From assembly GCA_023014485.1 (NCBI GenBank), contig JAJOZX010001081.1, forward strand, positions 806,001-870,000: a stretch of 64,000 nucleotides of DNA, given 5' to 3'. Below, piece by piece: positions 54,462 through 62,977 of this stretch. The notes beneath the pieces are model-generated. The model saw only the letters and a program-made list of their open reading frames with translations. It made no database searches and was not told the origin of the DNA. The position numbers and the translations under genes are program-made. The stretch is from Bathynomus jamesi (Eukaryota; Arthropoda; Malacostraca; Isopoda; Cirolanidae). Positions within the stretch are counted from its first letter, which is position 1. The number at the start of each line of letters is the position of its first letter.

Positions 54462-55366
54462 CAGAGCTGGGCAATAAATACATTGAATGTATTTAAATAC
54501 TAAATACTAAATACATGGGAGAAATGTATTTAAATACTAAATACATTTTACGAATGTATTTAGATACTAAATACAAAATACATCAATTGTATTTAAATAC
54601 ATTTGTAAATACATTTTAAATACATACAAATTTTAACATATGCATTCACTAATTCATGTTTTTGATAAATTTCTACTTTAGGGGACAAGGTGAATTTCGA
54701 AATAAATACACCACTCGATAGATCAGACGATTTTAAAAGCTTTTTCACCGATGAATTTTCCATCGCAAATTGGATTGATTGCAACGAGTTAGTTACACAG
54801 GCCCACTTAAGGCAGAGCCGTTTTGTACGATTATTCGGTCAATTTCAAGATATTTTTTGATGTCTAAAAAAACACTTACCTTCAGATGAGTGTACAGATT
54901 CGTTGTAGCATTGCTTGCAGCAGAGACTTCGTGTTTACACAGCAAGCAGGTGCACTTTACCTTATTACCGTCTTTAGATTTAATTTTAAAGTATTTTCCA
55001 TCAAACAGAGGGTGCACTAAATTGTTATCTGCAGATATCACTGTTTGATTCACCGGATTTGCTTGTTGAAGCCATGACACGCACACGATAAAGAAATCAA
55101 CCGCTTTCGACTAAGAGTGGCACACAACTGATTGAACTGACACGTTGAAACATGAACCATGCTGTACTACACTGTCGACGCGTCGTACTGTGCTAGTACA
55201 GAACGTGTATTAAACCAGTAAACGTATTTACATTTTTATATTTTGAGTATTTAAATACATTGTATTTAACTACTATATTTAAATACATGAAAAACAATGT
55301 ATTTATAAATACAGTTCTAAATACACAAATGTATTTAAATACGTATTTAAATACTGCCCAGCTCTG
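54462..55366 (-). mobile_element. 905-bp hAT remnant with perfect 8-bp duplication
   Basis: TIRs CAGAGCTGGGCA and TGCCCAGCTCTG. AGCCTAAG is duplicated at 54,454-54,461 and 55,367-55,374. Subterminal zones hold many ATACATT/GTATTTAAATAC repeats. Most of the transposase is deleted. Confidence 0.95.
54793..55077 (-). pseudogene. BED zinc-finger fragment of a hAT transposase
   Basis: The minus-strand frame has FDGKYFKIKSKDGNKVKCTC, LCKHEVSAASNATTNLYTHL: a C2H2/BED finger (CxxC...H) at the N-terminus of hAT transposases. The fold is followed by a short linker and stops before any catalytic residue. Confidence 0.75.
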
Positions 55367-55885
55367 AGCCTAAGTCATTCTGTATCGTGATAAAACCTGT
55401 GCGAACCTGTCGCCGGGTGTATTTTGCAACATTTCTAAAACTATTTCACATTATCTTGGTGTTATTCTGTTATCTATCGTCCGTTTTCTAATCGAGCAGA
55501 ATTTGTTACAATCTGATATTTTTACCACTACATTCACATATATCATGACGAGGTTTGCAATAAGGTTGTGGCTAAAGATATGTGAGTTTTTTTAATAGAA
55601 ATTAGAGACGAGTATCGCTTGCGAGGCAAAAAGGATAAATATGGGCACTTGTTTCTCTCAAATAGTGCGCCGGAGTGTGAATAAAATGTGTTTAGTTCGT
55701 GAAGATCACCCTGAACAAAAATGTTTGGTGCGCATTCTGGGGAGTGATAAACATTAAAGCCGCTATTGCTCCATCTATCAGAGAAGTTCTGGTTGCCCGG
55801 TATAATGGGCACAAGTATTCACATGATTTTTCATGCTGGAACAAACCCGTGGACGAAACATTAACGCTTGGTATGACGCGTCCGT

Positions 55886-56624
55886 ATGACTCGTTTCCCA
55901 CACCTGTCTCAGAGCCAAACCGCGCACCGACTGCTCATAGTCATCTCAGAGCTTGACCCGACTGGACATGCACTCCTCACAATAAAATACGATGAAGCTT
56001 CCTTTGAGCAGCATTCTCAATGCCGTATACGATGTGTCCGTGACGAAGTCATTGCGCGTGTTCAGGTGTAAAACCGGTGCCATTAACTATGTACTTGAAA
56101 CGACTTGTAGACAAACAAACTCTGGTAAACGTAATGTTGTTTATTTAAGTGTTGAGGAGATGAATAGAGTCTTCGTGATAGTTGAGAAGTGGAGCGAGGA
56201 TCGTTATAAAATACCTGCAGGTGTGGGTACAAGAGAACAGATAAGTGATACCCCCTCATATGCCAGTGTTTGTACGTTGTGTATAAATAGTGATCAGCCA
56301 TGCATTGATATACGACTGATGTGGAAGAATGCATCTGATAATAACGTTCTTGTCCCCACGCGAAACCGCTTCATCCTCGACAGAATGTTTGAAATCGTCG
56401 GTTTCCGCAAGCTGAAGCCGATATTAGGAAAGAACATGGCGAGAATGGTCTAGAGCTGGATGCTTATTTAAAAGGTTTAGACTCTTCGAAATATCATGAA
56501 CTTTGGTACAAAGGACTTGAGCGGTACAGGGCTGAGCTCACCTACACCGTTCACCCTGAAGAATTGTTTCTTTATATAATGAGCAGCTGTCGTTACGACT
56601 CATATTATTTCAACTGCCACTAAT
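55886..56624 (+). pseudogene. Polinton gene Y (copy 2), internal deletion
   Basis: It runs from LLIVISELDPTGHALLTIKY (55,940), then in a shifted frame LSSILNAVYDVSVTKSLRVF, KRNVVYLSVEEMNRVFVIVE, CIDIRLMWKNASDNNVLVP, FILDRMFEIVGFRKLKPIL. After a deletion of about 90 nt relative to copy 1 it continues HGENGLELDAYLKGLDSS, ERYRAELTYTVHPEELFLYI and ends YYFNCH. The stop TAA overlaps the ATG of gene Z (TAATG), a compact virus-like gene junction. No family recognised. Confidence 0.65.
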
Positions 56625-56988
56625 GCATTGTGAAGATGAGTTCACGATTGAAAAGCTCGGATCGGTAAGAATAAACCCTCGATTAGAGAGGAGTGTTTAT
56701 AAACTTGAATTTAATAATGATGTTGTGGTTAACGATGCCCTCTTTATGCGTGCTTTTGATCGTATTCTATCCATGTTTAAAGATAACTTGCCAACCAAAT
56801 GTAAAGGGGGCACAAAAATAGTAGTGAACAAATTGAAGGCCCTTTACACTGAATATAGGTGCCCGCACACCTTGAGTGGTGAAATAATGTTAAATCGTAT
56901 TTATTGCATAGTAAAAAGCAACAATGATGTAACTGTAGATTCGATCACGTGCGAGTTTAGTATCTTAGTTAAGCGCAATAGAACATAA
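56623..56988 (+). CDS. Polinton gene Z (copy 2), open 121-aa frame, unknown function
   Basis: An uninterrupted frame starts at ATG 56,623, overlapping the stop of Y. It contains FTIEKLGSVRINPRLERSVY, LEFNNDVVVNDALFMRAFD, MFKDNLPTKCKGGTKIVVNK, LSGEIMLNRIYCIVKSNND and ends LVKRNRT. Copy 1 (34,978-35,297) matches it over its length. It has alternating hydrophobic beta-like segments, a basic central stretch, no membrane span. It is the only gene of the second Polinton without visible damage. Its role is unknown. Confidence 0.65.
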   Translation: MHCEDEFTIEKLGSVRINPRLERSVYKLEFNNDVVVNDALFMRAFDRILSMFKDNLPTKCKGGTKIVVNKLKALYTEYRCPHTLSGEIMLNRIYCIVKSNNDVTVDSITCEFSILVKRNRT

Positions 56989-56989
56989 T

Positions 56990-57144
56990 GTGTATATAGA
57001 TTTCTTCTGCATTATTTTCATGTTTAAATATTAATTTTTTAATGTATATTTATTTTCTATATATCTTAAAATTTTATTATTTAACATAAATGTGTATATA
57101 GATTTCTCCTGTACTATTATAATTTTTTAATATATATTTATATA
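56990..57144. other. AT-rich terminal-side region of Polinton 2 (right arm)
   Basis: Repeats of GTGTATATAGATTTCTYCTG, the complement of blocks at 46,680-46,815; it continues at 58,059-58,200 after the mariner insertion. No gene. Confidence 0.7.
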
Positions 57145-58058
57145 CAGGGTGTCCCAGAATTAACTATCTATTTCAATGAAATCGGACAAATTTTTTAAAA
57201 ACACACTTTTATTTATGTTTATCATGTTTAATATGTGTTAAAAATGTATAAATTTCTAAATTTTTTTCATAATTTTATTTTCATAATTTTTTCATTATCT
57301 GGTCCAATGAAAGACCGTCTGAAGTCATAGAATGGCAAGAGACTCTCCAAAAGTTAACGTGTGGCTTGGAATGACCAAATCCAAAATTTATGGCCCATTC
57401 TTCTTTGCGGAAGCAACTGTAACAGGTACCGTCTACCTTGATATGCTTCAGCAGTTTCTCGAACCACAGCTTCTTGATGATGGCATTCTTGATAATGTTG
57501 TGTTTCAACACGAAGCATTGATCTTTTGGCGATAAACTTTGTTTTTATGAAACCCCATGCAAAGAAATCCAGGGGTGTCAAATCCGGAGAACGCCGAGGC
57601 CAAGGTTGAGGTCCTCCACGTCCAATCCACCGATTCGGAAGGCGTCTGTTGAGGTATTCTCGAACAATTAGAGCATAATGACATGGTGCTCCATCTTGTT
57701 GAAACACAACATTATCAAGAATGCCATCATCAAGAAGCTGTGGTTCGAGAAACTGCTGAAGCATATCAAGGTAGACGGTACCTGTTACAGTTGCTTCCGC
57801 AAAGAATGGGCCATAAATTTTGGATTTGGTCATTCCAAGCCACACGTTAACTTTTGGAGAGTCTCTTTGCCATTCTATGACTTCAAACGGTCTTTCATTG
57901 GACCAGATAATGAAAAAATTATGAAAATAAAATTATGAAAAAAATTTAGAAATTTATACATTTTTAACACACATTAAACATGATAACATAAATAAAAGTG
58001 TGTTTTAAAAAATTTGTCCGATTTCATTGAAATAGATAGTTAATTCTGGGACACCCTG
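57145..58058. mobile_element. Palindromic mariner/IS630 (family F2)
   Basis: Ends CAGGGTGTCCCAGAATTAAC and complement in TA. The first 365 bp are the reverse complement of the last 360 bp. The left half has DSPKVNVWLGMTKSKIYGPF on the plus strand; the right half has the same on the minus strand and adds VVFQQDGAPCHYALIVREYL and SPDLTPLDFFAWGFIK. Only the middle of the transposase remains and both ends are of one type. Not autonomous. Confidence 0.88.
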
Positions 58059-58193
58059 TATATCGTTTAAAGTGTGTATAGATTTCTTCTGAACTATTTT
58101 GAATGTATATTTATTTTCTGTATATTTGTTTCAATTTTATTATTTAACATAAACGTGTATATAGATTTCTCCTGTACTATTATCTTTTTGAAT

Positions 58194-58194
<1 letters not shown>

Positions 58195-58228
<34 letters not shown>
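58195..58228. repeat. (TA)n microsatellite
   Basis: TA run at the junction of the Polinton AT-rich block and the next mariner. Confidence 0.9.
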
Positions 58229-58231
<3 letters not shown>

Positions 58232-59493
58232 GGTGTTTGAAAACTTTCTGTACAAATTGTAATGGGGGATAGGCAACACCAAGACAAACCCTTTTCGTCT
58301 ATAAGTGTATGTCCGCTGACGTCACCATTCGGCGCGAGAGGGCGCCGCTGCAATTGGCTAAAAGGTGAAGTGGGCTAGACTCGCGCTTGCCGCGGGCATT
58401 CTTAAATCGGACATAGTGCGCGTAACATGGAGCGCTTCACGACTGCTGAGATGGCTGACATGCATATGGTGTATGGGGCTGCCAATGGAAACGGAAGAGC
58501 TGCTGTGAGGTTGTACCGACAGCGCTTCCAAACAGACGTGTGCCAAACCACCAAACGTTTGCGCATTTGCATCGGCGACTGCGAGAAACTGGAACATTCC
58601 ATGCAAACATGCATGACACTGGTCGGGAGAAACGTGCGCACTCCTGACATGGAAGAAGAAATCCTACGGCGATTTGAGGACAATCCAAGCGCAAGCACGC
58701 GAGGTGTTGCACGTATCCTCGGTGTGAACCACGACCTGGTCTGGAGTGTTGCACGAGCAGCAGTTACATCCGTTTCATCGTCAGAGAGTCCAGGCATTAC
58801 AACCTCGGGATTACCCTCTTCGTGTGGAATTCGCACGCTGGTTTCTGCAGCAGACAGCGGTGCAGCCTAATTTTCCGGTTTATGTGCTGTTCTCAGATGA
58901 GGCCTGTTTCACACGTGAGGGTGTTTAACATGCACAATTCTCACGTGTGGGCGCATGCAAATCCGCATGCTACACGGGTGCATGCTCATCAAGAACGGTT
59001 CGCCGTCAATGTTTGGGCGGGTATCGTCCATGGCAAGTTGATTGGGCCGTACCTGCTGCCTGCCCGACTCGACGTCAGGAGTGCGCACGTTTCTCTCCCG
59101 ACCAGTGTCATGCATGTTTGCATGGAATGTTCCAGTTTCTCGCGTCGCCGATGCAAATGCGCAAACGTTTGGTGGTTTGGCACACGTCTGTTTGGGAAGC
59201 GCTGTCGGTACAACCTCACAGCAGCTCTTCCGTTTCCATTGGCAGCCCCATACACCATATGCATGTCAGCCATCTCAGCAGTCGTGAAGCTCCATGTTAC
59301 GCGTACTACGTCCGATTTAAGAATGCCCGCGGCAAGCGCGAGTCTAGCCCACTTCACCTTTTAGCCAATTGCAGCGGCGCCCTCTCGCGCCGAATGGTGA
59401 CGTCAGCGGACATACACTTATAGACGAAAAGGGTTTGTCTTGGTGTTGCCTATCCCCCATTACAATTTGTACAGAAAGTTTTCAAACACCCTG
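58229..59493. mobile_element. Palindromic mariner/IS630 (family I) with two 5' ends
   Basis: 58,229-58,620 (including the transposase start) is the reverse complement of 59,110-59,493. Both termini are CAGGGTGTTTGAAAACTTTC. In contrast with families C and G, here it is the 5' end that is doubled. Unusually GC-rich for the window (GGCGCGAGAGGGCGCCGCTG near the ends). Confidence 0.88.
58427..59090 (+). pseudogene. Family-I transposase, N-terminal two thirds, frameshifted
   Basis: Starts [20 protein letters not shown], with HTH sequence ([13 protein letters not shown]), then EEEILRRFEDNPSASTRGVA. After a frameshift at about 58,745 it continues HPFHRQRVQALQPRDYPLRV and YVLFSDEACFTREG with the first Asp, then shifted FNMHNSHVWAHANPHATR and [20 protein letters not shown]. 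It ends where the inverted 5' arm begins, so the second and third catalytic residues are missing. Confidence 0.82.
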
Positions 59494-59494
59494 T

Positions 59495-59550
59495 GTATAT
59501 ATATATATATATATAATATATATATATATATATTATATATATATATATAT
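59495..59550. repeat. (TA)n microsatellite
   Basis: TA run between two mariner copies, supplying the TA for the family-B copy. Confidence 0.95.
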
Positions 59551-59615
59551 AAGGTCATCCCATAAGTAATGTTTTTTAGATCGGAATTTGAAGGACAAAA
59601 AAAAAGACAAACTTT

Positions 59616-61239
59616 TTAATCTAGTATATATTTTCCATCGGAATCAATGACACTCTGCCAACGTCCTACAAGCTTTTCAATGCCATGTTTAGAAAATTCA
59701 GGCGGTTTTGAGGCAAAAAATGTACAAAGACTGGTGTGCAGTAGGGTGGATCGATTTTACATTTTTTTCGATTTCCATATTCTAATAGAGACAAAAACTT
59801 GCGCATGCATGAGAAAATAGCCTCTGCAAAATCTTAGCTTAATAGGTAATCATCTTCTGCCCCCGGCAGAGCGATGAAAATCATATTTTAGTAGTCAAAA
59901 ACGTATTTTTAAACCCTAGCCTAGAGTCATAAAATTTTGCGTGTGTGTTATTTCATGCCTAAGCAACGATATAAATGCTATGGGAAATATATAAATGCAT
60001 TATTTAAGACAAAGAGCCGATCTGAAAATATGTATAATATACATATTTTCAGATCGGCTCTTTGTCTTAAATAATGCATTTATATATTTCCCATAGCATT
60101 TCTATCGTTGCTTAGGCATGAAATAGCACACACGCAAAATTTTATGACTCTAGGCTAGGGTTTAAAAATACGTTTTTGACTACTAAAATATGATTTTCAT
60201 CGCTCTGCCGGGGGCAGAAGATGATTACCTATTAAGCTAAGATTTTGCAGAGGCTATTTTCTCATGCATGCGCAAGTTTTGTCTCTATTAGAATATGGAA
60301 ATCGAAAAAAATGTAAAATCGATCCACCCTAGTGTGCAGGTCATCTAAAGAAGTATACTGTTTCTCGTCAAGATAGTTTTGCAGACTTCTGAAGAGATGA
60401 TAATCTGAAGGCGCAAGGTCTGGAGAACATGGATGTGGAAGTTTTTCCCACCCAAGCTCCTCAATTTTTGCAGAAGTGATCCGAGCGGTATGAGGACGTG
60501 CGTTGTCGTGGTGGAACACGATTCCTTTCCGATTAACCAAAGAAGGTCTCTTTTCTTTTAGTGCAGTGTTCAATCGATCCAGTTGTTGACAGTAGACTTG
60601 AGCGGTGATTGTTTGGTTGTGTGGTAAAGTTTCAAAGTGTATTACACCACCTTTATCCCACCAAACACTAAGCAACACCTTCCGAGAGTGAAGATTTGGT
60701 TTTGGCTGTGGTGTCGCTGGTTCTCTGGCACAAACCCACTGTCGACGGCGCTTAACATTCTTGTACAGTATCCACTTTTCTTCACCAGTCACTAAACGGT
60801 GCAAAAACGGATCTTGGAGTTCACGGGAATGAAGAGCTGTGCTATTGTTTACCCGCACCCTCAGATTGTCGACCGACAATTCATGTGGCACCCATTTTCC
60901 TAACTTTGGCACTTTCCCGAGTTGTTGCAAATGTCGATGGATGGTGGACCGGGATGAGTTGAGTTTCTGGGCCAATTCTTCGACAGTTGTTGAACAGTCT
61001 TCTTCAAGTGCGGCTAACAGCAGGTCATCATCAAACTCAGCAGGGCGTCCAGAGCGTGCTGCATCTGTCAAACAGCAGTCACCATTCCTAAACTTTTGAA
61101 ATCTTCTTTGACATTTCCTCACATGCAGAATATCGTTGCCATAAACTTCCTGAATGTTTCGCGTTGCTTCAGTAGCACTATTCTCTTTTCTTTTGAACTC
61201 GTAAAGCATTATATGCCTGATATGCTCTTCTGATACCGC
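59616..61239 (-). pseudogene. Mariner transposase, interrupted by P2, first Asp changed to Glu
   Basis: Start at 61,239 (MAVSEEHIRHIMLYEFKRK). The paired HTH region spans residues 1-110 (NILHVRKCQRRFQKF-type, here DILHVRKCQRRFQKFRNGD). Catalytic block: LVTGEEKWILYKNVKRR, where mariners normally have GDEKW, so the first catalytic Asp is Glu. Next come FHHDNARPHTARITSAKIEE and SPDLAPSDYHLFRSLQ; one residue is missing in between, giving 33 rather than 34. P2 enters after DDLHT at about 60,340, and the C-terminal piece (59,733-59,616: FFASKPPEFSKHGIEKL, SVIDSDGKYILD) follows on the other side. Otherwise open. Confidence 0.9.
59742..60331. mobile_element. 590-bp foldback element P2 (copy b), 8-bp duplication
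   Basis: TIR TAGGGTGGATCGATTTTACA. GTGTGCAG is duplicated at 59,734-59,741 and 60,332-60,339, so it is hAT-like. The two 290-bp halves are almost perfect complements. It shares about 97% identity by eye with copy a at 44,424, so it spread recently. Confidence 0.93.
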
Positions 61240-61434
61240 CATGTCTATGAGGGGTTCACATAAAGCAAAACACACGTCTTCACTGGTCAAGGTCTGTAAA
61301 GTATGTAGCGAAACACGACAGATCTTCTCTTAGATATAACGTTCGGAAAATTTATGCTTAAACCGAGTAGGACTAGTTTAAACTTAATCTATCGTAAAAA
61401 AACATTACTTATGGGATGACCTGATATATATATA

Positions 61435-62336
61435 CAGGGCGTCCCAAAAAAATGTATACACACTTTAAATACTTATAAAGGCAGTGTTTATTAAAATACA
61501 TTTCATTTTCAAAATGTAATAGAATCTACAGACATTATTTAATTGTTTTGTCAACGCCTGTTTTCAAACTGACGTCCGTTCTGGTCCAGGCACTGCTGAT
61601 AACGCGAAGCAATGGAATCGCAAACATCACGAAACATTTCGTTTGGTATTTGTGGCATTCTCGTTCAATGGCTGCTCTCAATTCAGCGACTGTTGCAGGT
61701 TTATAGCGTAGAGTTTGTCTTTTAAGTATCCCCATAAAAAAAAGTCGTGGTGTGAGGTCTGGTGAACGCGGAGGGTATTCTACGAAACCCCTTCGTCCAA
61801 TCCATCCACATCGTGCCAAGTACCACTCGCAATACTCCACTCTTCAGTCCGGATCATCTTCATTAATAGCATGGACTAATCTTGGAATGTAACTTTTCCA
61901 TTGACAGCGCTTCAAAATGCGTTGGACAGACGATTCTGAAATTCCTACCTCACGACTCGCTTGCCGCACAGATTTTCTTGGACTTTGGTGATACGTTTCC
62001 AGTACTCTTTCTTGCTTTGTGTGGGCTTGTCGATGTCCGTGGTCTTCCGGAACGCTTCTTGTGGACATTCTGAACAGTTCCATCGGCTTCAAACTTATCT
62101 CTAATTCGAGTGATGGTAAGTCGCGTTGGTGGATCTGTTTGAAACTCCCTCCTAAACTGTCTTTGCACTTCAACTGCGTTTTCACACTTCCAAGTAGCAT
62201 TTTAGAATGAATTTCCTTTGTTCAAAGCTTAGTCTGACTGCCATTATTAATTCTAATGGGTTTAACTTGGAAAGAAAGAAACATCAATTGAGCTATCAGC
62301 TGTTAAAGTGTGTATACATTTTTTTGGGACGCCCTG
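61435..62336 (-). mobile_element. Internally deleted IS630/mariner (family H), 902 bp
   Basis: TIRs CAGGGCGTCCCAAAAAAATG and complement, TA on both sides (61,433-61,434 and 62,337-62,338). Confidence 0.92.
61540..62200 (-). pseudogene. Family-H transposase remnant
   Basis: The N-terminal part (frames at 62,168-61,844) has [19 protein letters not shown] and [20 protein letters not shown], two HTH segments. After INEDDPD there is a deletion straight to the C-terminal catalytic edge GWIGRRGFVEYPPRSPDLTP, and TVAELRAAIERECHK. First and second Asp are gone. Confidence 0.82.
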
Positions 62337-62373
62337 TATATGTATATATATATTTTTTTTTTTTTTTTTTTTT

Positions 62374-62638
62374 AGTTCAGGAAGAACCGATTCGCCTCTA
62401 TTTAAAGGGCATATCTCAGCGGAAAAACAAAGAAAAAGTGGGAGGAAAGACAGAGGAAAAAGAAAGGGTGGAGGGGACAGTCGAAGTGGAAAAAGACCAA
62501 GGATGACAAGGACTGCAGGGTCGAGCCCCTCATCCTTGGGTGCTAGGGCCGGGAGGGCGCACGTGAAACCTCCAGGAACAAGCACGTACAAACGAGCACA
62601 AAGAGCACTCAAGAGCACGAGCTTAGAACCCCCTTGCG

Positions 62639-62688
<50 letters not shown>

Positions 62689-62950
62689 CCCCGCAAGGGG
62701 GTTCTAAGCTCGTGCTCTTGAGTGCTCTTTGTGCTCGTTTGTACGTGCTTGTTCCTGGAGGTTTCACGTGCGCCCTCCCGGCCCTAGCATCCAAGGATGA
62801 TGGGGCTCGACCCTGCAGTCCTTGGTCTTTTTCCACTTCGACTGTCCCCTCCACCCTTTCTTTTTCCTCTGTCTTTCCTCCCACTTTTTCTTTGTTTTTC
62901 CGCTGAGATATGCCCTTTAAATAGAGGCGAATCGGTTCTTCCTGAACTAA
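62374..62950. repeat. Palindrome of the 270-bp oligo-A repeat (copies 2 and 3)
   Basis: Left arm 62,374-62,641 and right arm 62,689-62,950 are near-perfect reverse complements, joined by (TA)n. The outer ends carry oligo-T and oligo-A. Copy 1 (39,871-40,140) shows the single-unit form, whose CCCCCGCAAGGGGG end is also next to (TA)n. Confidence 0.85.
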
Positions 62951-62977
62951 AAAAAAAAAAAAATAAATATATATATA

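Larger units (their letters stand above)
39477..58200. mobile_element. Polinton-like element 2, rearranged and heavily invaded
   Basis: The left terminus AGTAGTATACCGCAAAATGG at 39,477 matches Polinton 1. Downstream are minisatellite remnants (39,780-39,838, 41,575-41,690), the AT-rich block (44,060-44,156, 46,661-46,803), a minus-strand gene Y piece (46,915-47,385), then plus-strand polymerase B, X, Y, Z and the AT-rich block again (57,000-57,140, 58,060-58,195). So the Y-to-terminus section exists in both orientations around the polymerase. The right terminus is not in the window or has been lost. At least ten later insertions are nested inside. Confidence 0.7.
59552..61422 (-). mobile_element. 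Near-complete DD34D mariner (family B), split by P2
   Basis: TIRs AGGTCATCCCATAAGTAATG and complement (ending GGGATGACCT) with TA on the left. Without the 590-bp P2 and one 8-bp duplication it is about 1.27 kb, the normal mariner size. Confidence 0.92.

Noticed and set aside
55699..55956. Plus-strand frame with KYSHDFSCWNKPV, also seen at 47,178-47,372
   Set aside because: It is shared because the DNA is duplicated. It overlaps the start of gene Y in another frame and copy 1 does not keep it, so I do not call a gene.
62308..62721. Basic ORFs with EEPIRLYLKG...PPGTSTYKRAQRAL in the palindrome
   Set aside because: The frames differ between the three copies and run into translated TA or T repeats. 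Non-coding repeat is more likely.
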